A DNA stretch of 64,000 bases from Chromatiales bacterium (lineage in GTDB: Bacteria; Pseudomonadota; Gammaproteobacteria; Steroidobacterales; GCA-2729495): positions 32,786 to 96,785 of the forward strand of contig JAEUQA010000041.1 of the NCBI GenBank assembly GCA_016789845.1, read 5' to 3'. The translations under genes and the position numbers were made by a program. The notes beneath the pieces were generated by a model. The model saw only the letters and a list, made by a program, of their open reading frames with translations, ran no database searches and was not told the DNA's origin. Shown here in pieces: positions 47,719-56,591 of the stretch (positions are counted from its first letter, which is position 1; each line of letters starts with the position of its first letter).

Positions 47719-48495
47719 TTACCGCAGGGGCGCACGCCAGCCAGCGCGTTCCGCGTCGCTGGTGCTGCAGAACCACCGCTCGCCACGGCTCTCATCGATC
47801 CGGGTATCGGCATAGGACGGCATGCCCGGCATGTGGTAGATCCGGTCGCCGCGCGCATTGATGTTGCCCTTGATGCGGCACCCTGCAGCGGCAGCGGGCC
47901 CATCAACGCGCTGGCCCGCGGTCGCCGCCGAGGTCCGCCGGCCAAGCGCAGCGATGCACCGCTCCGGCGTTTCCGCCGCGTAGCTCACGGCTGCCACCGC
48001 GTCGCCGCGCTCCCGCGCGCGGACCTCCCACGGTGGCTGCCATTCCTCCGGTGGTACTGACCAGATACCGCGGCGCGCGCCCCGGGCCTCCGCTTCCAGC
48101 CGGCAGTAGCGCTCGTCGACGGTCTGCCGACGCAGGTACCGGCGATAGGCCCAGGCGTAGCCGCTCCGGACCATTCCAGCGTTGATGTCGTCGCCGCGGA
48201 CGTGGACCTTCGCCACCATCCGCCCGTAGCCGTCGTTCTGCTCGATGGGCTCGATCTCGAGTGGCTCTCCCTCCACCCGGCTGCGCAGCGCCTTCGTGGC
48301 GGCGCTGCCGAGGGGCTGGCTGGCCTCGGGGGTATCGATGCCATGCAGGCGAATGGTGATCGGGCCGCTGTCGAGGCGCACCTGGATGGTGTCACCGTCC
48401 ACCACCCTGAGCAGGGTGGCGGCGAGGTAGAGGTCGTTCCCGGGCAGGTCGTCGGCGCGCACGGCCAGGGACAGCGCCCAGGCCGCGACGAGCAA
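47719..48495 (-). CDS. Thermonuclease-like (SNase) exported protein
   Basis: A protein with a micrococcal-nuclease fold. Catalytic region: RVVDGDTIQVRL, IRLHGIDTPEASQPLG, and NDGYGRMVAKVHVRG, which carry the Asp/Arg/Glu/Tyr of staphylococcal nuclease, then a C-terminal tail CRIKGNINARGDRIYHMPG...GERWFCSTSDAERAGWRAPLR often found after SNase domains in bacteria. The start is unclear: no ATG or GTG opens the signal peptide. TTG 48495 gives a short hydrophobic leader; CTG 48522 gives one starting with an arginine (LATRSVPGLLL), a better signal but overlapping the previous gene. Function: hydrolysis of extracellular or periplasmic nucleic acid. Confidence 0.85.
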   Translation of the reverse strand: MLVAAWALSLAVRADDLPGNDLYLAATLLRVVDGDTIQVRLDSGPITIRLHGIDTPEASQPLGSAATKALRSRVEGEPLEIEPIEQNDGYGRMVAKVHVRGDDINAGMVRSGYAWAYRRYLRRQTVDERYCRLEAEARGARRGIWSVPPEEWQPPWEVRARERGDAVAAVSYAAETPERCIAALGRRTSAATAGQRVDGPAAAAGCRIKGNINARGDRIYHMPGMPSYADTRIDESRGERWFCSTSDAERAGWRAPLR

Positions 48496-48511
48496 TAGTC
48501 CGGGTACGGAT

Positions 48512-48970
48512 CTAGTAGCCAGGGCTGCGCCGCAACGTCCTGCGGCTCTCTTTCACCACGGTCGTCCATATGTTCTCACGGAACTCGTCGAGGTGCCGCT
48601 GCCAGACGCCCGCGTCGGTGATGCCCATGTGCCCGGATCCCACGTGCCCGAAGCCCAGCTGCCAGGGCGACTCCGCATCGGTGCACTGGATGAAGAAGCT
48701 CGCGAGCTGCTCCGGCTCGTTGTCCTGCCGGTCGTAGAGCAGCGCGAGCACCCGGCGGCGGGGCTCGCCCGCCAGCACCATGGAGGCGCGGGCCTCCAGC
48801 TCCCGCAGCACCGCGAGCAGGTGGGACTCCAGGTCCCGGCAGAGGTAGTCCAGGTAGAGCCGCGAATGGCGGCCAAGCGCCTCGCAATCATTGAAATGCA
48901 GCCCGTGGCGCAGGCGGATGTCGTCGCCGTGCCGGTCGTGGCCGAAAGCGGGTCGGTTCGCCTTGCTCAT
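48512..48970 (-). CDS. Hypothetical soluble protein
   Basis: A 152-residue protein that I do not recognise. It has histidine-rich stretches (HDRHGDDIRLRHGLHFNDCEALGRHSRLYLD) and a central helix (LESHLLAVLRELEAR), and ends in RRTLRRSPGY. No signal peptide or membrane segment. It lies immediately upstream of the nuclease gene and may overlap its start, so the two are cotranscribed. The histidines could bind a metal, but there is no known motif. Confidence 0.6.
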   Translation of the reverse strand: MSKANRPAFGHDRHGDDIRLRHGLHFNDCEALGRHSRLYLDYLCRDLESHLLAVLRELEARASMVLAGEPRRRVLALLYDRQDNEPEQLASFFIQCTDAESPWQLGFGHVGSGHMGITDAGVWQRHLDEFRENIWTTVVKESRRTLRRSPGY

Positions 48971-49039
48971 GACGGCCTGATCGTCGCGCCGGAGGCCAGC
49001 CCGGTGGCGTGAAGGCCGTCACGAATATGGAAGTGCCGC

Positions 49040-52000
49040 TCAGGCAAACGGTGCCGGCTTCACCTCCACGTCGGGCGTGAAGAGCTTGTACATCACCGGC
49101 GTCACGAGGCGCGCCAGGAACGTGCTGGTGAGGAGGCCGCCGATGATCACCCAGGCCATCGGGCTGTACAGGCCCACGTTCTGCAGCGCCAGCGGCAGCA
49201 GGCCGCCAATCGCCGTGGCGGAAGTCAGGAGGATCGGCACGAAGCGGGTCTCGCCCGCCCGCTCGATGGCCTCGTCGAGGGCAACCCCGTGGGCCCGCAA
49301 CTGGTTCGTGAAGTCCACCAGCAGGATGGAGTTCTTGATCTCGATGCCGATCAGCGCAATGAGCCCGATGCTGGCCGTGAACGAGAGGCTGTTGCCCGTG
49401 ACGAGCAGCGCCAGGAACCCGCCGACAAGACCGATGGGCACCACCGTCAGCACGATGAGAGTGGATTTGAAGCTGCCGAACTCGAGCACCAGCACCGCGA
49501 AGATGCCGAAGATGGCCACGATCGCGGCGGTGCCCACGCCGCTGAAGGATTCCGAGCCCGACTGGGCTTCGCCGCCGAGGACGTAGCGGTAGCCTCTGGG
49601 AAACTCAAAGCTCTCCAGCTGCCGCACGACCTCCGCCGTGACCTTCGCCGTGTTCAGGTTCCGCGCGACATCGGCGTTGACGGTCACCGAGCGCTCGCGG
49701 CCATAGCGCTGGATCTGCGTGGGCGCCTTCTCGAACTCGAGCGTGGCCAGCTGCGACAGGGGCAGCGAGCTTCCGCCCGTGCTTGGCACGCGGATCTCGG
49801 CGAGGGCGGACAGGTCCGCGCGCGTCCCGATGGGCGAGCGCACGACGATGGCGTACTGCTCGCCGTCGCTCTCCTTGTACCTGCCCACCTCGATACCGGC
49901 GACGGACAGGCGCACGGCCTGGTCGAAGGCCACGGTCGGCACCCCCAGCTGGCTGGCCTTCTGCGGATCCACGACGAGGCGGAGATTGGTCCGCGGCACC
50001 CGCAGGGGATTCTCCACGTCCTGGGTGCCGGGAACCCCCCGGATCAGGTTCTCGACCTGGCGTGACAGTCTTTCAAGCACATTGAGGTCGGGACCAACGA
50101 TGCGCACGGCGATGGGCGCGGTGATCGGCGGGCCGTTGACGAACTCCTCGACGAAGATCCTGGCGTTGGGGTAGGCGGACAGCTCCCGGCGCAGGGCATC
50201 GAGCTTCCGCGGCGTGCCGCGGGTGCTGTACTCCCGGAGCTGGACGAAGAGTTCCGCGTAGTTTGGCGCATCCTCGCGGGGCAGCTGGTTGTAGTAGATC
50301 TGGGGATTGCCGTGCCCGAGGTTGGCAAAGTAGCTCTGCACTTCGGGCATCGCCGCCACCCGGTCCTCGGCGAAGCGCAGCACGGCGTCGGTTGCCGCCA
50401 GGCTCGAGCCATTCGGCGTCTCGATCTTCACGAGGAACGCCGGTGTGTTCGCCTTGGGAAACAGGCTCGAGCCCACCACGGGCACGAGCGCCGCAGTCAG
50501 GAGCAGTGACCCGCCGATGGCCGCAACCCCCGTGCTCCGCGGACGGGCCAGGCAGTACTCCAGCGCAGGACGGTACCAGCGCTCGATGAGGGTCATCAGC
50601 CGCTGCAGCACCCGGTTGCCGCCCGCCTCCGTCGTCGGCTGCAGCACGCGACTGGCGATGAACGGGATGATGAACAGGGCGATCAGCAATGAACCGCCAA
50701 TCGTTGCCACCACGGTGAGTGGCAGGACGCGGATGAACTTGCCGGCCGTCTCGGGCAATACCATCAGCGGCAGGAACGCGAAGACGAGTGCGGCCGTGCA
50801 GCCCAGGATCGCCGTGAAAATCTGCTGGGTACCCTTCAGGGCCGCCTCGGCGCGGCTGTATCCCAGCCGCAGGTGCCTGCTGATGTTCTCGACGACCACG
50901 ATCGAGTCGTCCACCAGGAGCCCGAGGGCCAGCACGAAGCCGGCGATCGACAGCTGGTTGAGCGAGAAGCCCAGGAAGTAGATGCAGGCCAGGCCGAATG
51001 ACAGCGACAGCGGGATGGAGATCATCACTATTCCGGCTGCCCGAAGGCCAAGGGGGAGCAGCGTGATACTGACCAACCCGATGGCGATGAGCAGGTCGAG
51101 GGCGAGGCGGTTCAGCCGGCTTGCAACATTGCGCGACTGGTCGAAGCCCCACTCCAGCCTGATGCGCCCCGGCAGATCCGCCGAGAAATCCCCGGCGACG
51201 GCTGCGATCCGTTCGCGAACGCCGAGGATGTTGAAGCCGTCCTTCTGGTTCGCAGTGACGAACACGGCGCGCTGGCCGTTGAACCGGCCGATGTAGCTGA
51301 GTGGCTGGTTCGCCCAGCGCACCTCGGCGACGTCCCGCACGCGGGTCACGGCTCCTGCCCTGCCGGCAACGACCGTGTCGCGTACCTGGTCCAGTGATTC
51401 GTAGCTCCCGGAGGTCTTCAGCGTGAAGCTGCGGGGGCCCAGGTCGAGCGTGCCGGCCGGGAGATTGCTGTTCTCGCTCTGCAGGGCGTCCGCGAGCGCG
51501 CCGGGCGAGACGTTGAGCTCCGCCATGCGACGCAGGTCCACCTCGACGCGCAGCTCGCGGCCGGGAAACGCCCAGCTCTCCGCGGTCCGGACCCCGTCCA
51601 CGGTCTTGAGGCGGTCCTTCAGGTCACGGGCCCGGTCCTCCAGTTCCCGGTAGGTGGCGGTCTCCGAGACCAGGGCAAACTGCACCGTATTGACCAGCGC
51701 GGGACTGAACTTGCGGATCTCGAGCCGGGTGATCTCGCCGGGCAGGCTGGGCCGCAGCGCATTGGTCTCGCGCTGCACCTCGTCGTACTTCTTGTCGGCG
51801 TCGGTGAAGGCCTCGAACTCGATCACGACCACGGCGACGTTGTCCCGGACGGTCGTCTCGATCTCCTTGACGTCGTCCAGCTCGGCCAGCTTGTCCTCCA
51901 GCGGCTTCGCGACGAGCCTCTCGAGGTCGATGGGATCGGCTCCCGGCAGGACCACGGTAATGATGAATGCCGAGATCTTGAAGTAGGGGTCCTCCTCCCG

Positions 52001-52099
52001 GGGAACGCCGAGGAACGCATAGATCCCCATCGCGACCAGGCACAGGAAGGCGACGAGCGTCGGCTGGAAGCGCCGGATCGGGTACTCGAGCAGGGTCAT
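49040..52099 (-). CDS. RND-family efflux permease (HAE-type)
   Basis: A 1019-residue resistance-nodulation-division transporter with twelve membrane segments and two large periplasmic loops. The proton-relay Asp pair is in LVDDSIVVVEN (about residue 405), and the GxD-type motif and the C-terminal segment GIEIKNSILLVDFTNQL are as in HAE RND pumps. It drives export of hydrophobic compounds such as drugs or lipids; the particular substrate is not evident. It is the last gene of the tetR-tolC-MFP-RND operon, and overlaps the adaptor gene by 4 nt. Confidence 0.93.
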   Translation of the reverse strand: MTLLEYPIRRFQPTLVAFLCLVAMGIYAFLGVPREEDPYFKISAFIITVVLPGADPIDLERLVAKPLEDKLAELDDVKEIETTVRDNVAVVVIEFEAFTDADKKYDEVQRETNALRPSLPGEITRLEIRKFSPALVNTVQFALVSETATYRELEDRARDLKDRLKTVDGVRTAESWAFPGRELRVEVDLRRMAELNVSPGALADALQSENSNLPAGTLDLGPRSFTLKTSGSYESLDQVRDTVVAGRAGAVTRVRDVAEVRWANQPLSYIGRFNGQRAVFVTANQKDGFNILGVRERIAAVAGDFSADLPGRIRLEWGFDQSRNVASRLNRLALDLLIAIGLVSITLLPLGLRAAGIVMISIPLSLSFGLACIYFLGFSLNQLSIAGFVLALGLLVDDSIVVVENISRHLRLGYSRAEAALKGTQQIFTAILGCTAALVFAFLPLMVLPETAGKFIRVLPLTVVATIGGSLLIALFIIPFIASRVLQPTTEAGGNRVLQRLMTLIERWYRPALEYCLARPRSTGVAAIGGSLLLTAALVPVVGSSLFPKANTPAFLVKIETPNGSSLAATDAVLRFAEDRVAAMPEVQSYFANLGHGNPQIYYNQLPREDAPNYAELFVQLREYSTRGTPRKLDALRRELSAYPNARIFVEEFVNGPPITAPIAVRIVGPDLNVLERLSRQVENLIRGVPGTQDVENPLRVPRTNLRLVVDPQKASQLGVPTVAFDQAVRLSVAGIEVGRYKESDGEQYAIVVRSPIGTRADLSALAEIRVPSTGGSSLPLSQLATLEFEKAPTQIQRYGRERSVTVNADVARNLNTAKVTAEVVRQLESFEFPRGYRYVLGGEAQSGSESFSGVGTAAIVAIFGIFAVLVLEFGSFKSTLIVLTVVPIGLVGGFLALLVTGNSLSFTASIGLIALIGIEIKNSILLVDFTNQLRAHGVALDEAIERAGETRFVPILLTSATAIGGLLPLALQNVGLYSPMAWVIIGGLLTSTFLARLVTPVMYKLFTPDVEVKPAPFA

Positions 52100-53184
52100 C
52101 GCGCAGCGGGCGCCGGCACGGGCACGACCTGGATCTTCTCGCCGTCCTCCAGGTACAGGGCCCCGTCGGTGACGACCGTCTCGCCCGCGCGGAGCCCGCT
52201 GGCGATGGCGACCGCCGTCGGCGCGATGAAGGCGATGCGCACCTGGCGCCGGCGGGCGACGCCATCCTCGACGACGTACACCGCGGCCTGATTACCGTCC
52301 GCCTCGATCACCGCGGCAATCGGGGCGTAGGGCAGCGTCGACTCGGCCGCGGCCGCGGGATCGATCCGCAGCCGTGCCGACAGTCCGCTCACCAGCCGCA
52401 CCTGTGCAGGAGCAAGTTCGACCTCGATGTCGAACAGGCCGCTGGCCTCATTCGCAGCGCCCGGGAGCACGGTAACCTTGCCGTGCAATTCCTGCCCGGG
52501 GAAGGCATCCGCGGTGATGACCGTCGGATCACCGAGGCGCAGGCGAACCACGTCCCGGTCGGACAGCGCGGCGCGGGCGACGTAGCCGCCCGCCTTCGGC
52601 CCCACCACGAGAATGGCCTGCCCCGGCCGGACGAATTCCCTCTCCTCGACGAGCTTGCGGAGCACGATGCCGTCGCGGGGCGCAAGGATGGTCGAGAAGT
52701 CCCGGTTGAACTCCGCGGCCCTCAGGGCCGCGCGGGCGACGGCGGCCTGGGTGCGGATGGCCTCCAGCTCCTCTTCACTGATGACCTCGTCGGCGCGCAG
52801 CTTCGTGCTCCGGACGAGGTCGCGTTCCGCCTTGTCCGCCAGCTGCCGGGCCTGCTCCAGGCGGGCGTCCACCTCGGTGAGATCCAGTGCCGCCAGCGGC
52901 TGGCCCGCTGTGACGGCCTCGCCCTCGTTGACGCCGATCCTGCGGATGATGCCGGCGACCTTGAACGACAGGCGCAGCTCTTCACGGGTCGTGATCACGC
53001 CGCTGGTGAGGACGGGCGGCTGGGCCGGACCTGTGGTGACCGTAGCGGCGCCCACCCGGGTCGGCCCGCGCGCGGGCGCTGTATCTGGCGGCCCGCAGGC
53101 GGCGACCAGCGCGGCGAGGAGCATGGCGGCAGCTGCCGGAAAGCCGCGGCATCTGCCCGGCGGGGAGCAACCGTGAGGGATCAT
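52096..53184 (-). CDS. RND efflux periplasmic adaptor (membrane-fusion) lipoprotein
   Basis: A 362-residue adaptor. The N-terminus carries a lipoprotein signal (LLAALVAACGPP), followed by the lipoyl/alpha-hairpin/beta-barrel layout: GIIRRIGVNEGEAVTAGQPLAALD, a helix hairpin (LEQARQLADKAERDLVRSTKL) and the matching ILAPRDGIVLRKLVEE lipoyl half, then the beta-barrel (VVRLRLGDPTVITADAF). It links the RND pump to the TolC-like channel. It overlaps both neighbours by 4 nt (ATGA junctions). Confidence 0.93.
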   Translation of the reverse strand: MIPHGCSPPGRCRGFPAAAAMLLAALVAACGPPDTAPARGPTRVGAATVTTGPAQPPVLTSGVITTREELRLSFKVAGIIRRIGVNEGEAVTAGQPLAALDLTEVDARLEQARQLADKAERDLVRSTKLRADEVISEEELEAIRTQAAVARAALRAAEFNRDFSTILAPRDGIVLRKLVEEREFVRPGQAILVVGPKAGGYVARAALSDRDVVRLRLGDPTVITADAFPGQELHGKVTVLPGAANEASGLFDIEVELAPAQVRLVSGLSARLRIDPAAAAESTLPYAPIAAVIEADGNQAAVYVVEDGVARRRQVRIAFIAPTAVAIASGLRAGETVVTDGALYLEDGEKIQVVPVPAPAAR

Positions 53185-54614
53185 GGGGCGGGCGCTCCTT
53201 CGGGAAGCTGGAGGGGATTCACTGCCGTGGCATAGGCCAGCTCCGCCTGCCTCGACAGCAGCGCGAACCGGGTGAGATTCAGGTTGAGCTCCGCGCCGCT
53301 GAGCGCATTCTGTGCGTCCAGGAAGTCCACCTGGTTGATGACGCCGAGATCGCGCTTGCTGCTCGCGATGCGGAACCCCGCCCGCGCGGCCTCGGCGCGC
53401 GCCTCTGCGGTCGCCAGCGAATCGGCTGCCGTTCGCAGCCGGTCCAGCGCCTGCTGGACCTCCAGCTCGATCTGCCGGGCGGTTTCCTCCCGGCGCACCG
53501 CCGCCTGCCGGGCGACGGCCCTTGCGGCATCCACCCGGGAGCGGATGGCGCCACCATCGAATAGCGGCAGGGTGAGCTGGACCGAGGCCACCCCGAAGTT
53601 GTAGCCGCTGCCAAAGTCGTAGTCCTCTCCCTGGATTCCGCCATCCACGCCGATCGACACCTGTGGCTGACGGGCGGCCCGCTCCTGCTGCACCTGGAAT
53701 TCGGCGGCCGCGCTGAGGGCCTCGAGCTCGCGGAGCTCTGGCCGCCGGTCGAGGGCGCCACTGCGCAGTTCCCTGTCATCCCCGACCCGGGAGGCCCCGG
53801 CCCACGCGGCATCCCGCGACTCCAGGCTCGCCATCTCCAGCGGGCTGTCGAGGGCGCGGTTCAGCAGGAAGTTAACGAGTTGCTGGTTGCGGGACGTCAG
53901 GTTGGTGACCTCGTTCAGCTGCTGCTGGACCTCCAGCAGCTCCGCGCGGGCCCGCAGGACCTGGTCCTGGGTGATCCGGCCATTGGCATACAGCGAGTCG
54001 TTCACCCGCAGGTTCTCCTGCAGCAGGCCGAGGCTCGACGCGACGATCCCGGCGCTGCTCCGGGCGCGGAGCCAGTCCAGATACCCGACGGTCACGTCCC
54101 GCTCGAGCCGGCGCGCCAGCGCCTGGCGGGCGAAGGTCGTGCTGTCCAGCGTCGCCTGCTGGGCGCGAAAGGCCGCCGGAATCGCGGGTGCGTAGAGCGG
54201 CTGCCGAAGCGTCAGCCGGGTTTCCTGCTCCCGCTCGCGCAGGAAGAGGAAGCTGGAGTCGGAGACGTCCGAAAAGCGGGGCGCCTCGCCACTGGCCGCC
54301 AGCAGCTCGTTGAGGGCCTGGTAGGCGGGGTTGACCAGGCCGGCGACGGGCAGGCCGAACTCCCGCCCGCCGTCAGCCCAGGAGTAGCGGGCGTCGAGGC
54401 CGACCCGGGGCAGGAAGCGGCTGCGCGCCTCCTCGAGCACCGCGAGCTCACGCTCGATGTCGAAGCCCTGGCTCCGCAGGGCCAGGTTCGATGTCAGGGC
54501 CTCCCGCACGTAGTCGTCCAGTATCTGCCGGAGCGGTCGCGTGGGACCTGCCTCCTGGGCCAGGGCGGAACCGCCGGCGAGCAGGAGCAGCAGCGCGGCC
54601 GGGTTGCGCATCAC
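53181..54614 (-). CDS. TolC-family outer-membrane efflux channel
   Basis: A 477-residue outer-membrane factor with a signal peptide (cleavage near GSALAQE) and two repeats of long coiled-coil helices typical for TolC (RQALARRLERDVTVGYLDWLRARSSAGI, RARAELLEVQQQLNEVTNL, and RREETARQIELEVQQALDRLR). It ends in LELNLTRFALLSRQAELAYATAVNPL, the usual closing of this family. It provides the exit duct of the tripartite pump. The start overlaps the TetR gene stop by 4 nt (ATGA). Confidence 0.92.
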   Translation of the reverse strand: MMRNPAALLLLLAGGSALAQEAGPTRPLRQILDDYVREALTSNLALRSQGFDIERELAVLEEARSRFLPRVGLDARYSWADGGREFGLPVAGLVNPAYQALNELLAASGEAPRFSDVSDSSFLFLREREQETRLTLRQPLYAPAIPAAFRAQQATLDSTTFARQALARRLERDVTVGYLDWLRARSSAGIVASSLGLLQENLRVNDSLYANGRITQDQVLRARAELLEVQQQLNEVTNLTSRNQQLVNFLLNRALDSPLEMASLESRDAAWAGASRVGDDRELRSGALDRRPELRELEALSAAAEFQVQQERAARQPQVSIGVDGGIQGEDYDFGSGYNFGVASVQLTLPLFDGGAIRSRVDAARAVARQAAVRREETARQIELEVQQALDRLRTAADSLATAEARAEAARAGFRIASSKRDLGVINQVDFLDAQNALSGAELNLNLTRFALLSRQAELAYATAVNPLQLPEGAPAP

Positions 54615-55255
54615 TCACCGCGCTTCAGGGACATGGTTGCCATGCGCAGCGTCTGCTCGACCAGGGCCCCGGGCGTCACGCCCTGCTGGGTGAGCACCGC
54701 CCGCTTCATGCTGGCGACCTGGATGGTGCCGTGGGTCATGGCCCAGAGTGACAGTGCGATCGTGCCCGGTGAGCCCGCGGACGGGGCGACGGAGCCGTCG
54801 CGCATGCCAGCATCCAGCGCCGCGGTCAGCAACGCATGCACGCGGGCACCGGCGGCCAGGCAGGCGCCATGATTGCTGCCGCCGACCGCGGCTGACGCAT
54901 CGGTGGCCTCGAAGCGCGCGAGGATCTCGAACTGAAGGGGACATTCGGTGGCGAAGTCCACGTAGGCGCGGCCCATGGCAACCACCCGCTCGAGGCCGGT
55001 CCTGGTGTCGTCCGCGAGGGCCGCGAAGCGGCCATGCAGTCCGATCAGCGCGCGTTCGCAGATGCCGGCGACGAGGTCGTCCCTGTCCTGGAAGTAGACG
55101 TAGAGCAGGCCGCGGGAGAGCCGGGCTTCCCGGGCCACTTGGTCCATGGTGAGGCTCTCGAGCCCGGTGGCCGATGCCACGCGCTCGGCGGCGTCCAGGA
55201 TGTCGTTCCGGCGACGTTCCTTTTCCTCCAGTCGCCGGGTCGCAATGGGGTCCAT
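54611..55255 (-). CDS. TetR-family repressor of the efflux operon
   Basis: A 214-residue TetR/AcrR protein. The N-terminal HTH includes ERVASATGLESLTMDQVAREARLSRGLLYVYFQDRDDLV; the rest is the ligand-binding helical domain. Located first in the operon, it should repress tetR-tolC-MFP-RND and be released by a pump substrate. The ATG at 55255 starts 78 nt away from the next minus-strand gene upstream. An inverted pair GACATCGTGTC-like (around 55280-55291) may hold its operator: TTGACATCGTGTCAA at 55279-55293 has TTGACA...TGTCAA arms around a 3-nt centre. Confidence 0.9.
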   Translation of the reverse strand: MDPIATRRLEEKERRRNDILDAAERVASATGLESLTMDQVAREARLSRGLLYVYFQDRDDLVAGICERALIGLHGRFAALADDTRTGLERVVAMGRAYVDFATECPLQFEILARFEATDASAAVGGSNHGACLAAGARVHALLTAALDAGMRDGSVAPSAGSPGTIALSLWAMTHGTIQVASMKRAVLTQQGVTPGALVEQTLRMATMSLKRGE

Positions 55256-55278
55256 GGCCGGCAGACTAGCGACTGCGT

Positions 55279-55293
55279 TGACATCGTGTCAAT
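55279..55293. promoter_or_regulatory. Palindromic site upstream of the tetR gene
   Basis: TTGACATCGTGTCAA is an inverted repeat (TTGACA / TGTCAA with TCG between), located 24 nt ahead of the tetR start. TetR-family repressors commonly bind short palindromes of this type; on the minus strand TTGACA also supplies a perfect -35 box, so repressor binding would block the promoter. The spacing to a -10 box has not been established. Confidence 0.55.
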
Positions 55294-55332
55294 TACCAGA
55301 CACGCGTCAATTCCCGCCCCGGACAGGGTGTT

Positions 55333-56487
55333 TCAGTTGGTGGGTGGCGCCAGCCTCTCCGCCAGTTCGGAGCCTGCCGGAGGCAGCCCGGTGAGTTCCG
55401 GGGTCAGGATCCGGCGGAGCGCCTTGGGCCGGGCCGGTCCGTAGCCAAAGCGCAGCAACAGGGAGGGCCGGCCCGCCGGCTCGCCAAGCTCCATCCCGAG
55501 CCTGGGCCGCAGCGCCGGCTGCTCGGTCGGGGCGTTTACCCAGTCGTGCCGGATACCGAGCGCCGTCGACAGCAAGGCAAAGCGCTGGAAGGCCCGCCCC
55601 ACCTCCACCCAGTGCGCCCGGTCATCCACCGCCGCCACGAAAGCCAGCAGTCCGGCCGAGGAACGCACGCGGGTGACCAGCTGGTCGAGCTGCCGGTCAG
55701 AGGCCGCCAGCAGGCCGAAGAGCGCGGAGCCAAGGGCCGGGGGCAGTGCCGCCCGGCCGGCGGGCCCCGGGGCGAGGCCGTCGCGGGTCGCGAGCGCGGT
55801 GGCCTCGTCGAAGCGGGTCCAGCGCTTCAGCTCGGCAAGCTTCGCCGCATCGGCACGCCACTCCCGGCTGGCGGCGGCGGCCAGCTCCAGCAGCCGCCGC
55901 TTCTGGACGGCACCAGTGGCGAACACCGGCGTGACTCCGGGCCCGCGGGCGATCCGTTCCAGCCGGCTGAGCTCCGCCGCCGGCACCGGCTTCCCGTCGT
56001 AGGCGGCGCGCGTGGTCTGCCGCAGGGGTATTGCATCGGCCATGAGGGACCGGGCCGGTGTGGCCAGTTGCAGGCGGACCGTGATGCCATCCCCGGGCGC
56101 CGGGCCCGTCTCCACGACACTCCCGAGCCCGATGGCCGCCGCGCTCTGCACGATGTTCTCGGCGGCGCAGCCGAGGCTGACGTGCAGGTGGTGGTCGTCT
56201 GGATCGACCGCGGGGGACCGCCGCGTCGGGTCCGGCAGGATCGTGATCGATTCCCGGGTGGCGACAAAGCGCCAGCACTGGCTGTTGTAGGTGGATGGGG
56301 CCAGCGTTGCGTAGCGGACGAGCTCTGCCAGCACGCCAGTCACCGTTTCCGGAAGCCCGGGCGAGTGCCGCCAGATGGCGGCCGCGACCGTGGCGTACTC
56401 GTCCCGGCCGGCGCTGCCGCAACCGCCGAGTGACGCGCTCGCCAGCGCTACGGCGCCCGCGCCAAGAACGTCGCGACGGGTGGGCAT
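55333..56487 (-). CDS. Nitroreductase-fold protein with Tat-like signal and lipobox
   Basis: A 384-residue protein. The N-terminus has TRRDVLGAGAVALASASLGGC, a twin-arginine signal (T-R-R-D-V-L) combined with a lipobox (LGGC), so it is probably exported folded, with its cofactor, and lipid-anchored. The body resembles nitroreductases: LVRYATLAPSTYNSQCWRF is the FMN-binding start, with an internal RFALLSTALGIRH and the later LRFGYGP. FMN cofactor and electron donor are unknown; exported nitroreductases are unusual. The gene is followed 78 nt later (minus direction) by tetR and preceded by the convergent-strand spacer to oxyR. Confidence 0.75.
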   Translation of the reverse strand: MPTRRDVLGAGAVALASASLGGCGSAGRDEYATVAAAIWRHSPGLPETVTGVLAELVRYATLAPSTYNSQCWRFVATRESITILPDPTRRSPAVDPDDHHLHVSLGCAAENIVQSAAAIGLGSVVETGPAPGDGITVRLQLATPARSLMADAIPLRQTTRAAYDGKPVPAAELSRLERIARGPGVTPVFATGAVQKRRLLELAAAASREWRADAAKLAELKRWTRFDEATALATRDGLAPGPAGRAALPPALGSALFGLLAASDRQLDQLVTRVRSSAGLLAFVAAVDDRAHWVEVGRAFQRFALLSTALGIRHDWVNAPTEQPALRPRLGMELGEPAGRPSLLLRFGYGPARPKALRRILTPELTGLPPAGSELAERLAPPTN

Positions 56488-56591
56488 CCCGATCTCCCCG
56501 GGGAAAGCCCGGCAGTCTAGCGAGGCTCTCGATGTCCGGCGAGCTACCCAGTTACCAGGTCGAGGCGCCCCGCCATGGCCGGGCCCCTGGC

